Of a stretch of DNA of 45,622 nt, positions 35,053 through 43,474 are shown one piece after another. Position 1 is the stretch's first letter. Each line of letters begins with the position of its first letter. The stretch comes from an uncultured bacterium (GTDB taxonomy: Bacteria > Bacteroidota > Bacteroidia > Bacteroidales > Bacteroidaceae): contig CAJMQU010000035.1 in assembly GCA_905215555.1 (NCBI GenBank), positions 1-45,622 on the forward strand. The letters are read 5' to 3'. The notes under the pieces are model-generated. The model had not been told where the DNA came from. It did not search any database and saw only the letters and a program-made list of their open reading frames with translations. Both the position numbers and the translations under genes were made by a program.

Positions 35053-37265
35053 TAAGTGATTGACGATGTTTCCTTTATTCCACTTTCTTTCATATATTTC
35101 CGCACCATTTCCAAGAGCTCATCCCCGTATTTCTCTACTCCCTTCTTACCGAAATAAGGTATCCGGAGAAGGGCTGCTTTATCTTCCGGCAACAGATTCG
35201 TTATTCCAAGAATCGCTTTTTGCTGGATAACCGTATATACCGGTAGTCCTAATTGGGATGCTTCCGCGTTGCGCCATGCTACCAAACGCTTATACAATTC
35301 AGGATGCAGAATATCTGAAGGAACTTCCACGGTTGCCGTTTTCTTCCGTGAAGAGTTATTTCCCTCCTCTCCGGCTTTCTGTTTTCTTCTATCGGAAGAA
35401 GTGCCGGAACGTTTTTCACCCTTGCCTTTGGCCGATGCTGTATCATCAATGGAAAGAACGGCTTTCTGTTTCAGATACTCCCCTACATGAAAACCTTTGC
35501 TGATAACGAATTCTAATAAATCCGCTTTCAACAGAAACATATCATCCAGTTCTTCACTGGCGGTCTTCAGCTGTTTCTTCAGCTCTTTGTTGTCGGTTTC
35601 CACAATGGAATTGCTTCTGATAGCATCCAGTGGCGCTAATTGTTCCTTGAAATATTCCGCTCCCAAATGAATGCGCTGTTGCAAACTGCTGTCTGTTGCA
35701 TAGTCTTCCGCTGCATCTACCAAACGGGTATACTGAAGACTGAATTTCTGGGCAACCTTCGTCACCTTTTCATGAAAACGTTCCGTCTCCGATTTATACT
35801 CCGCCAATAGTTTCGGATAGAGTTTATACAGATGTTCGTCCAGCAGTCTCACGAACCGCCTCAAAGCCTGTTCCAGTGGCAGGAAATCAAACAAGCCCGA
35901 TAATAAATCCAGAAAATAAGATTGTTGCAGTCTGCGATAGCGCGTTTCGTCAGGTTCATTTCTGCGTGCATCTTCCGTGAAAGCATCCACGGCACTGTCG
36001 CTGATTACGGCTCTTGCCGATAAGGGTGCGCTCAGCACCAGTCCCTCCAATGTCTTGCAACGGCTCAATGCCACATATGTCTGACCATGCGCAAAGGATG
36101 CACTGGCATCTATGATGGCACGTTCAAACGTCAATCCCTGGCTTTTATGGATTGTGATCGCCCATGCCAGTTTCAAAGGGAACTGTTTGAAAACCCCTTC
36201 TATATCTTCCGTGATCTCCTTCGTTTCTTCGTCCAGCACATATTTGGCATTCGTCCATTCTTCTTCCTGCAACATGAAGGCTTCGTCACTTCCCTTACTC
36301 CGCACTTCAATGCCTGAAGCCGAAACGTTCACCACTTCACCGATCATGCCATTATAGTAACGGTGTTCACCGGATGAGTCATTCTTCACGAACATGATTT
36401 GCGCACCCCGCTTCAGTTCCAGCACTTCATCCGTAGGGTAGGAATATTCGGGAAATTTTCCATCTATCTGCGCCCGAAAGGTGAAAGAACGGCCGGGCAA
36501 CTGTGCCAGTTCATATTCATTGATACGTTGTGCCTGATAATTATGAGTGGTCAGTTGGATGTAACCTTCCTCTTTTGCCGGTTTGAAGTTCGGGACATAC
36601 CTCCGGTTCAGCTCTTCCAGCAGAGCTTGGTCACAACGATTTTCCCTGATGCGGTTCAGCATATCCAAAAAATGGGTATCACTTTGGCGGTACACTGTTT
36701 TCAGTTCGATGGTGCAGTATTCCGACTGCCGCAATGCCCGGCTGGAGAAGAAGTAAGGAGTATCATAATAGCGGTTCAGCATCTGCCATTCTTCGTCTTT
36801 TATCACCGGAGAAAGTTGCTGTAAGTCGCCAATCATCAGCAATTGTACACCACCGAAGGGCTTACTCCGATCACGAAAGCGGCGCAACACATCGTCTATC
36901 GCATCCAGCAAGTCGGCACGAACCATACTGATTTCATCAATCACAAGCAAGTCTATGCTCCGCATGATGTTGAGTTTATCCTTTCCGAAACGGAAACGGT
37001 ATTGTGCTTTGCCGTCGGCACTGAATGAAGTGTCGGGCACATAAGGGGCAAAAGGGAGTTGAAAGAAAGAATGTATAGTCACCCCACCTGCATTAATAGC
37101 CGCAATGCCCGTCGGGGCCAGAACTACCATACGCTTGGGGCTTCCGGCTTTTAAGCGACGCAGAAAGGTTGTTTTCCCGGTACCTGCCTTACCGGTCAGA
37201 AAAAGATGTGTGCCTGTATTTTCAATAAATTGCCACGCAAGTGACAATTCAGGATTTTGTTCCAT
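35049..37265 (-). CDS. PIF1-like AAA DNA helicase with C-terminal HRDC-like domain
   Basis: 738 residues. Walker A GKAGTGKTT (25-33), Walker B LLVIDEISM (near 106), GDLQQLSPV, and later superfamily 1B helicase motifs around LAWAITIHKSQGLTFERAI and YVALSRCKTLEGLVL. After a charged linker with a basic low-complexity part (SAKGKGEKRSGTSSDRRK), the last 70 residues resemble an HRDC domain (LHPELYKRLVAWRN, LPVYTVIQQ, ALLRIPYFGKKGVEKYG), a DNA-contacting module of RecQ helicases. Such bacterial PIF1 proteins unwind 5'-3' and act in replication or G-quadruplex resolution. Stops overlap by 3 nt with the convergent reductase gene. Confidence 0.9.
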   Translation of the reverse strand: MEQNPELSLAWQFIENTGTHLFLTGKAGTGKTTFLRRLKAGSPKRMVVLAPTGIAAINAGGVTIHSFFQLPFAPYVPDTSFSADGKAQYRFRFGKDKLNIMRSIDLLVIDEISMVRADLLDAIDDVLRRFRDRSKPFGGVQLLMIGDLQQLSPVIKDEEWQMLNRYYDTPYFFSSRALRQSEYCTIELKTVYRQSDTHFLDMLNRIRENRCDQALLEELNRRYVPNFKPAKEEGYIQLTTHNYQAQRINEYELAQLPGRSFTFRAQIDGKFPEYSYPTDEVLELKRGAQIMFVKNDSSGEHRYYNGMIGEVVNVSASGIEVRSKGSDEAFMLQEEEWTNAKYVLDEETKEITEDIEGVFKQFPLKLAWAITIHKSQGLTFERAIIDASASFAHGQTYVALSRCKTLEGLVLSAPLSARAVISDSAVDAFTEDARRNEPDETRYRRLQQSYFLDLLSGLFDFLPLEQALRRFVRLLDEHLYKLYPKLLAEYKSETERFHEKVTKVAQKFSLQYTRLVDAAEDYATDSSLQQRIHLGAEYFKEQLAPLDAIRSNSIVETDNKELKKQLKTASEELDDMFLLKADLLEFVISKGFHVGEYLKQKAVLSIDDTASAKGKGEKRSGTSSDRRKQKAGEEGNNSSRKKTATVEVPSDILHPELYKRLVAWRNAEASQLGLPVYTVIQQKAILGITNLLPEDKAALLRIPYFGKKGVEKYGDELLEMVRKYMKESGIKETSSITY

Positions 37266-37293
37266 TTGTCTATCAATGTTGGTTACGGAGGCG

Positions 37294-37301
37294 TAAAGGT
37301 A
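37294..37301 (-). promoter_or_regulatory. Candidate promoter -7 box of the helicase gene
   Basis: Minus-strand TACCTTTA, one mismatch from TAnnTTTG, 29 nt before the start codon. Confidence 0.35.
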
Positions 37302-37357
37302 GCATAAATAAAACGGTAAAACTTCCGTTACAACATCTTTTTACAAGAATATTTTAA

Positions 37358-37521
37358 TGACAGACTACGAACCACAAGCTACAAGGTTGCTGCGCTATGT
37401 AGCCGGGCGAAAGATTTTTCGCCCCTACAAGCAAACTGTTACGTCACATTGTAGGGGCGAATTATTATTTTTACGCAAACTTAGCGCAGCAACCTTGTAG
37501 CTTGTGGCTCGTAGCCTGTCA
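37358..37521. repeat. MITE-like inverted-repeat element, also a likely atp-operon terminator
   Basis: 164 bp bounded by 39-nt inverted arms (37358-37396 and 37483-37521) with 2 mismatches, termini TGACAG/CTGTCA. Inside, TTCGCCCCTACAA (37418-37430) can pair with TTGTAGGGGCGAA (37449-37461) or, through its first part, with GGGCGAAA (37405-37412), so two exclusive hairpins are possible. The outer end lies 1 nt from the atpG stop codon. No clear target-site duplication was seen. It encodes no protein. Confidence 0.75.
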
Positions 37522-37522
37522 C

Positions 37523-38410
37523 TTATTTCAAACTTCCGGCAATAATATCCAACAGTTCATTGGTGATTGCCTGCTGTCTGCTCTTGTTATATTGCTTCGT
37601 CAAATCCTGTATCAATTCATTGGCATTGTCCGTTGCTGTCTGCATGGCAAGTGTACGGGCTGCATGTTCTGAAGCATTGGAGTCCTGAAGCACCGTGAAA
37701 AGTTTCTGACTCAAAACTTTCGGCAGCAAATCAGCGATCAACTGCCCTACGGATGGCTCCACAATATAGTCATTCTGGAAACCACGTTTTCCGGAACCTT
37801 CTGTTGCGGCTGTCGCTTCCACTTTACTCAAGTCGATGGGAAGATACTCCTCACGCGTCAATATCTGTGAACCCATCGATTTGAAGTGATGGTAAATCAG
37901 CTCCACGCGGTCGATTTGCTTTTCCACAAACTCCTGCATCAGTAATGCGGCAAGTTCATACGCCTGCACATATGACGGCCTTTCCGCCATCTCCTGATAA
38001 CTTCCCTGCAATGCGTAACCCAGCTTTTTCACGGCTGTTTCCACTTTTTTGCCCACAGGATATATCAGGATATTTTCCTTACCAAGCGATTTATATTCTT
38101 CCAACGTTTCACCAAGCAACTTTACCACATTCGCATTGAATGCGCCACACAGTGAACTATTGGACGAGAAAACCACTACCGCCACTCGCGTCACGGGGCG
38201 CACATCAGTATAAGGCGACTCAAACGTAGCATCGGTAGACAAGAAGTTCGTCAGGATTTCATTCAGCTTCTGTTGATAGGGCAACATATTCTCGATCCGC
38301 CCTTGCGCCTTATGCAATTTGGCAGATGCCACCATCTTCATCGCCGATGTAATCTGACGCGTACTCTTGACGGAGTTTATTCTGTTTTTTACTTCTTTTA
38401 AAGAACCCAT
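37523..38410 (-). CDS. atpG: ATP synthase F1 gamma subunit
   Basis: 295 residues. The rotating central stalk: N-terminal LKEVKNRINSVKSTRQITSAMKMVASAKLHKAQ coiled-coil region (about 3-36) and the C-terminal MQTATDNANELIQDLTKQYNKSRQQAITNELLDI helix (about 255-290) are diagnostic. It couples proton flow through the c-ring to catalysis in the alpha/beta hexamer. Last gene of the atp operon, 64 nt after atpA; a MITE-like hairpin follows its stop. Confidence 0.97.
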   Translation of the reverse strand: MGSLKEVKNRINSVKSTRQITSAMKMVASAKLHKAQGRIENMLPYQQKLNEILTNFLSTDATFESPYTDVRPVTRVAVVVFSSNSSLCGAFNANVVKLLGETLEEYKSLGKENILIYPVGKKVETAVKKLGYALQGSYQEMAERPSYVQAYELAALLMQEFVEKQIDRVELIYHHFKSMGSQILTREEYLPIDLSKVEATAATEGSGKRGFQNDYIVEPSVGQLIADLLPKVLSQKLFTVLQDSNASEHAARTLAMQTATDNANELIQDLTKQYNKSRQQAITNELLDIIAGSLK

Positions 38411-38474
38411 CTACTTAAAGATTAAGCGTTAAATGTAAGATTATGTATAAAAAATGTTACCTACGCTGTATACT

Positions 38475-40058
38475 TCATAAATATTGTTTCGACATCATAT
38501 CCGCAGTCTCCTCTATCTTTTTGCAGACCTTATCATCAATGACCCCACTCTTCAGCACATCAAGCACATCAGCGCGATGGTTCATCTCAAGAGATTCAAG
38601 GAAACTACGCTCGAAGTCAGTCACTTTATCCAGCGGAACATTGCGGAGCAGCCCATGCGTACCACAATAAAGAATAGCAATCTGCTTCTCTACCGGCATC
38701 GGAGTATATTGCGGTTGAACCAGCAAGCGGGTGTTTTTCTGCCCCTTGTCAATGGTCAGCGCCGTTACAGGGTCCATATCACCACTGAACTTTGTGAAGG
38801 CCTCCAGTTCCCGATACTGCGCCTGGTCTATCTTCAATGTACCTGCCACTTTCTTCATAGCCTTGATCTGGGCGTTACCACCCACACGGCTCACGGAGAT
38901 GCCGACATTGATAGCCGGACGGTTACCTTGGTTGAACAAGTCTGTATCGAGGAAAATCTGTCCGTCGGTGATCGAAATCACGTTCGTCGGAATATAGGCC
39001 GATACGTCACCTGCCTGTGTCTCGATGATGGGCAATGCGGTCAACGAACCGCCCCCTTTCACTCTTCCTTTCAGGCTATCCGGCAGGTCGTTCATTTCGC
39101 GTGCCACTTCTTCCTGATTGATGATACGTGCCGCACGTTCCAGCAAACGGGAGTGCAGATAGAAAATATCCCCCGGATAGGCTTCACGTCCTGACGGACG
39201 GCGCAAAATCAATGATACCTCACGGTAGGCCACAGCCTGTTTGGAAAGGTCATCGTAAACCACCAATGCATGACGGCCGGTATCACGGAAATATTCGCCG
39301 ATAGCAGCACCCGCAAACGGTGCATAATACTGCAATGCGGCCGGATCACCTGCCGTAGCGGCAACCACGATTGTATAATCCATCGCGCCATACTCACGCA
39401 ATGTATTCACGATGGAAGCCACCGTAGAGCCTTTCTGCCCGATAGCCACATAGATACAATATACCGGGTCACCTGCCTCGAAATTCGCACGCTGGTTGAT
39501 AATCGTATCAATGGCAATAGCCGTCTTTCCCGTCTGGCGGTCACCGATGATCAACTCACGCTGTCCGCGTCCGATAGGTATCATGGCATCCACAGCCTTC
39601 AGTCCTGTCTGTAACGGTTGGTTTACGGGCTGACGATAGATTACCCCCGGTGCTTTACGCTCCAAAGGCATCTCGCATAGTTCTCCTCCAATGAGGCCTT
39701 TGCCGTCCAGCGGTGCTCCCAACGGGTCGATTACACGTCCCAGCATTCCCTCACCCACCATAATAGAAGCGATGCGCTTGGTACGCTTGACGACATAGCC
39801 CTCTTTTATTTTATCCGTAGAACCCAATAACACGGCTCCCACGTTATCCTCTTCCAAGTTCATCACAATCGCCTTAATGCCATTGTCGAACTCCAACAGT
39901 TCGTTCGCTTCAGCATTGCGCAGTCCATAGATACGCGCCACACCGTCACTGACTTGCAGCACCGTACCGATTTCGTCCAACTGCACACGGGTGTCGATTC
40001 CCTCTAATTGGTGACGGAGAATATCGGAGACTTCGCTTACTTTTATATTTTCAGACAT
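38475..40058 (-). CDS. atpA: ATP synthase F1 alpha subunit
   Basis: 527 residues. Walker A GDRQTGKT (172-179) that binds the non-exchanging nucleotide, the IGLRN-like N-terminal barrel with DGVARIYGL, and VVYDDLSKQAVAYREVSLILRRPPG-type segment near 280. It forms the F1 hexamer with AtpD. 27 nt after atpH. Confidence 0.98.
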   Translation of the reverse strand: MSENIKVSEVSDILRHQLEGIDTRVQLDEIGTVLQVSDGVARIYGLRNAEANELLEFDNGIKAIVMNLEEDNVGAVLLGSTDKIKEGYVVKRTKRIASIMVGEGMLGRVIDPLGAPLDGKGLIGGELCEMPLERKAPGVIYRQPVNQPLQTGLKAVDAMIPIGRGQRELIIGDRQTGKTAIAIDTIINQRANFEAGDPVYCIYVAIGQKGSTVASIVNTLREYGAMDYTIVVAATAGDPAALQYYAPFAGAAIGEYFRDTGRHALVVYDDLSKQAVAYREVSLILRRPSGREAYPGDIFYLHSRLLERAARIINQEEVAREMNDLPDSLKGRVKGGGSLTALPIIETQAGDVSAYIPTNVISITDGQIFLDTDLFNQGNRPAINVGISVSRVGGNAQIKAMKKVAGTLKIDQAQYRELEAFTKFSGDMDPVTALTIDKGQKNTRLLVQPQYTPMPVEKQIAILYCGTHGLLRNVPLDKVTDFERSFLESLEMNHRADVLDVLKSGVIDDKVCKKIEETADMMSKQYL

Positions 40059-40085
40059 ATTTTTTAGTGATTAACGATTTAGTGT

Positions 40086-40646
40086 TTATACGATTCTTCT
40101 GTTCTTATCAATGAACTGCTGTTTCACTCTCTTGAGTTGCGTAGCGATGCTGGCATCCAGCCGGTAATCGTTGATATCGAAAATAAAACCTCCTTCGATA
40201 GACGGGTCTACTTCAGTCTGCAACTCCATATGGGTATGCAACAAAGTGGCGGCACTGTTCCGAATACGTTCCCATACATCCCGACTCACTGGTACGGCTG
40301 TAATCAGCTTTCCTACACCGATATGCTTCAGCTTCCTGTATAAATCAAGATAAGTCAGAGCAATGTAATGCAAATAATACTCCCGCCTGTTTCTCAGCAC
40401 AAGGGAGATGAAACGAGAGAATTCCCGGCTCACTTCTCCGTTGCCTACCGCAGCAGTGCAAATCAGTGAAAATTTCTCCCTGACCGTCAAGATGGGGTTA
40501 TCCAACGCATCACGCAAATCAGGATGCTTACGGAAACTACGTTCCAGCATACGCAATTCACCATATACGCGGTCTTCAGCCCCCGTACTTTGCGCGTACT
40601 CTATCAACGCTTTGGCGTATCGCATCGAAACAATTCCTATATCCAT
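40086..40646 (-). CDS. atpH: ATP synthase F1 delta subunit (OSCP)
   Basis: 186 residues. The N-terminal helical domain begins MDIGIVSMRYAKALIEYA, typical of delta/OSCP, and the C-terminal part ends with GGFIFDINDYRLDASIATQLKRVKQQF, matching the family's D.S...L..... signature. It ties the alpha/beta hexamer to the b stalk. 80 nt after atpF. Confidence 0.95.
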   Translation of the reverse strand: MDIGIVSMRYAKALIEYAQSTGAEDRVYGELRMLERSFRKHPDLRDALDNPILTVREKFSLICTAAVGNGEVSREFSRFISLVLRNRREYYLHYIALTYLDLYRKLKHIGVGKLITAVPVSRDVWERIRNSAATLLHTHMELQTEVDPSIEGGFIFDINDYRLDASIATQLKRVKQQFIDKNRRIV

Positions 40647-40726
40647 TTTTTTGAAAATTAATAATTAAGGAATTAAAGAATGAAAAGCACTACAAAAGAG
40701 CTTTCATTCTTCAACTCTTTCATTCT

Positions 40727-41233
40727 TTAATTGTTTCTTGAGGCCGCCAGCACTTCGTCCAGCATACGGTCTATCATCTCCATCTGTTCGTGCTCTTCAT
40801 CCAGATTCTTGCGGATTACTTTTTCCGCAATATCCACTGAAAGCACAGCCACCTGGCGACGAATATCGCGTATCGCCTCTTCCTTTTCTTGCTGTATCTG
40901 CTTTCTGATCTCGTCCAGCTCTTTCTGCGCGGCAACTTCCGCCTGCTTGCGTGCTTCGACGATTATCTTGTCACGCTCGTGCATCGCCTCCCGCAAGATG
41001 CGTCCTTGCTCCTTGTTGGCAGCGGCAACCAACGCGTCACTCTCGGCTTTCAGCCTTTTGAGTTGCTCATTGGCTTCTTTTGCCACTTCCAGCGACTGGT
41101 CAATGTAGGTTTTACGGCCCTCTACCATCTTGGTAATAACAGGAAAACCGTACTTCGCCAACACCACGAACACCACGCCGAATGATAAAAGCATCCAGAA
41201 CAGCAGACCACTATCGGGTAATAACAATGACAT
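40727..41233 (-). CDS. atpF: ATP synthase Fo b subunit
   Basis: 168 residues. One N-terminal membrane helix (about 5-28: LLFWMLLSFGVVFVVLAKYG) followed by a long charged coiled coil (about 35-150) of the peripheral stalk. Single b-type gene, so the stalk is a b2 homodimer, not b/b'. Confidence 0.96.
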   Translation of the reverse strand: MSLLLPDSGLLFWMLLSFGVVFVVLAKYGFPVITKMVEGRKTYIDQSLEVAKEANEQLKRLKAESDALVAAANKEQGRILREAMHERDKIIVEARKQAEVAAQKELDEIRKQIQQEKEEAIRDIRRQVAVLSVDIAEKVIRKNLDEEHEQMEMIDRMLDEVLAASRNN

Positions 41234-41283
41234 AATCTCAATTATAAATTAATAATCATAAATTAAAAGCAAGTATAGGCCTG

Positions 41284-41544
41284 TTATAAGAAGAACACCA
41301 ACAGACACACAACCACTGCCAACAGGGCAACACCCTCAATCAATGCGGCGGCAATAATCATGTTCATACGAATGTCTCCTGATGCCTCCGGCTGACGGGC
41401 AATAGCCTCCATAGCGGAACCACCAATTCTACCAATACCTAAACCTGCGCCGATAACGGCAAGTCCAGCACCCAGTGCAGCACCTAATTTACTTACTCCG
41501 ACACCAGCCGCAGCAGCTTGTAATAATACAGATGATAGTAACAT
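41284..41544 (-). CDS. atpE: ATP synthase Fo c subunit
   Basis: 86 residues, two membrane helices with the polar loop ARQPEASGD (49-57). The ion-carrying carboxylate is E70 in helix 2. At the place of the sodium-type Gln (Q32 of Ilyobacter) this protein has I37, and the two residues after E70 are Gly and Val rather than Ser/Thr, so a proton-driven ring is expected. Helix 1 carries the G-x-G packing run GAGLGIG. Confidence 0.96.
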   Translation of the reverse strand: MLLSSVLLQAAAAGVGVSKLGAALGAGLAVIGAGLGIGRIGGSAMEAIARQPEASGDIRMNMIIAAALIEGVALLAVVVCLLVFFL

Positions 41545-41582
41545 AACTTTCAGTTTTTAAATGGTTTATTATTAATTGTTAT

Positions 41583-42722
41583 TTATTTCACTTTTACTTC
41601 TTTATGTTCTTCTTGAGCCAATCCGATGAACACGGCAGACAACATGGTGAACACATAAGCCTGGATGAATGCTACCAGCAACTCCAATGCATTCATAAAA
41701 ATGTTGAACAGAACGGATGCCACGGTAAGTGTACCGTTGAGTGCAGGTCCCATACTGGCAGAGATAAAAATCAGACACGTCAGCACCAGCATGGCCATAT
41801 GTCCCGCCAGCATATTGGCAAAAAGACGGATCATCAGAGCGAACGGTTTGGTGAAGATGCCGAAAAATTCGATAAAGGGCATCATCGGCACAGGCACTTT
41901 CAGCCACCAAGGCACATCCGGCCAGAAGATATCTTTCCAATACGTTTTTGTACCGAACAGGTTGACGGCTACAAAGGTAAAGAGTGCCAACACCATCGTA
42001 ATAGCGATATTACCCGTCACATTGGCACCACCCGGGAAAATAGGAATCAGCCCCATAATGTTGTTTATGAAGATGAAGAAGAACGCTGTCAGCAAGTAGG
42101 GTGCAAACTTGCGATACTTCGGCCCTACACAACTCTTGATGATATCATCGTTCACCATCATTATGAACATCTCCATAAATCCGATGAAACCGCCGGGTGC
42201 CGCACTACCTTGCGGATGCTTGCGATACCATTGGGCGACCGCCAGAATAATGACAAGCAGCAACATACTGTTTATCAACAATGACAGCGTCACCTTCGTT
42301 ATAGAAATATCCCAGGGACGTATTTCGTTTCCGGCTGCGTCATGTTCCACCAATTTGCCTTCATACTTACTTCCGGCCGGAGCTATGGAGAATCCTTCAT
42401 AACTGCCTCCATTCTCTTCCAACCGGGAAGAAAGGAAAGCATGCCAGCCGGTTTGCGAGCTATATACAATGACAGGCAACGGAATAGTGACGTGCGTCTT
42501 TCCCCATGTGGTGATGTGCCACTCGTAAGCATCGCCAATATGTCCGAAGACAATCCCCTTCACATCCACCGTATTCTCTTTCTGTTCGGCGGCAGTGATG
42601 TCATCCCGTTTGGCTATGCTGTCAAGCTCTGCTTCAACACCTTGTGCGGCAGCAGGCAAGGCAGTCAGCAGCATTCCTAGCAGCAGGAATATTCCGGTCA
42701 ATAGATTACGCATTTGTTTCAT
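41583..42722 (-). CDS. atpB: ATP synthase Fo a subunit with long N-terminal extension
   Basis: 379 residues, about 110 longer than E. coli AtpB. It starts with a signal-peptide-like segment (about 5-27, ALPAAAQ), then a polar domain (about 28-140) probably in the periplasm, then the usual membrane helices. The essential Arg of the proton path is R299 in ALMIRLFANMLAGH. The N-terminal extension is typical of Bacteroidetes. The ATG lies inside the preceding atpI-like gene (17-nt overlap). Confidence 0.96.
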   Translation of the reverse strand: MKQMRNLLTGIFLLLGMLLTALPAAAQGVEAELDSIAKRDDITAAEQKENTVDVKGIVFGHIGDAYEWHITTWGKTHVTIPLPVIVYSSQTGWHAFLSSRLEENGGSYEGFSIAPAGSKYEGKLVEHDAAGNEIRPWDISITKVTLSLLINSMLLLVIILAVAQWYRKHPQGSAAPGGFIGFMEMFIMMVNDDIIKSCVGPKYRKFAPYLLTAFFFIFINNIMGLIPIFPGGANVTGNIAITMVLALFTFVAVNLFGTKTYWKDIFWPDVPWWLKVPVPMMPFIEFFGIFTKPFALMIRLFANMLAGHMAMLVLTCLIFISASMGPALNGTLTVASVLFNIFMNALELLVAFIQAYVFTMLSAVFIGLAQEEHKEVKVK

Positions 42723-43143
42723 TTTTCTTTTCTTTTTTCTGTTTCTTTGTCACCTCATAAGTAAAAAAGAACCAAGTCTCATATATCAGATAGACTATAT
42801 AGTAAATGATGAATGTCAGCAGGAACAATTTAGCTTCCTCCCGCACTGCCAAGCAGTACACTACTAAGAGTATCACAGAGAGCAACATCTTCATCACTTT
42901 CATTGCCATGTAAAGCAGCAACAACTTCTGCGGAGTATGTTTCCGACATGCGTCGAACATTGATATCTCAAAAATCCCGAACAAGAAGAAGTATACCGGA
43001 ATAAAAGGGTACCCTCCGAAATAGTGTCCGGGCAACACATAATGGAATATTCCCGCTCCTGTCCACCCTGTAATGATTGACAACAGGGTGATCTGATATA
43101 AGAAATTGCGCTTTGTTATGCTGATACTCATAGTATTATTCAA
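42706..43143 (-). CDS. AtpI-like small membrane protein of the atp operon
   Basis: 145 residues with four membrane segments (roughly 15-33, 42-60, 75-100, 105-130) and a lysine-rich tail (KKQKKEKKN). Position between atpC and atpB and topology suggest the AtpI role in c-ring assembly or magnesium uptake, but sequence identity to AtpI cannot be judged by eye. The 3' end overlaps atpB by 17 nt. Confidence 0.6.
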   Translation of the reverse strand: MNNTMSISITKRNFLYQITLLSIITGWTGAGIFHYVLPGHYFGGYPFIPVYFFLFGIFEISMFDACRKHTPQKLLLLYMAMKVMKMLLSVILLVVYCLAVREEAKLFLLTFIIYYIVYLIYETWFFFTYEVTKKQKKEKKNETNA

Positions 43144-43187
43144 AATTAAGGATGAAAGAGTTAAATAATGAAAGGGAAGCCAAGTAA

Positions 43188-43433
43188 TCAGTCCACACAG
43201 GCAGAAACCACTCCACCACTCAACTCCACAAAACCTCCCTTGATGTCAAGGGTTTGTTCCTCACTTCCTTCCGGCACATACGTCACCTTGCCTTCACGAA
43301 GCGAAGACACGATGGGAGCATGTTGCGGCAAGATGGTAAAAGTTCCTATTGTACCGGGTAGCGTTACACTTTCCACTTCTCCATTAAATATTTCCTTTTC
43401 AGGAGACACTATGTTCAAAGATAATTTCTTCAT
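43188..43433 (-). CDS. atpC: ATP synthase F1 epsilon subunit, short form
   Basis: 81 residues, only the N-terminal beta-sandwich domain (LNIVSPEKEIFNGEVESVTLPG, GTFTILPQHAPIVSSL, GGFVEL) is present. The C-terminal two-helix domain, which in E. coli can extend and inhibit ATP hydrolysis, is missing. The gene ends in a clean stop, so this is the natural short form rather than a truncation by the window. It lies 41 nt after atpD. Confidence 0.94.
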   Translation of the reverse strand: MKKLSLNIVSPEKEIFNGEVESVTLPGTIGTFTILPQHAPIVSSLREGKVTYVPEGSEEQTLDIKGGFVELSGGVVSACVD

Positions 43434-43474
43434 AGCCTCTTTCCCTCTTCAATTTTTAATTTTCATTTTTTTAT

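Noticed and set aside
37400..37465. The alternative hairpins in the inverted repeat considered as a riboswitch
   Set aside because: It lies after the last gene of one operon and upstream of a helicase start on the same strand by about 100 nt, with long mobile-element-like arms; no aptamer-like conserved core was recognised.
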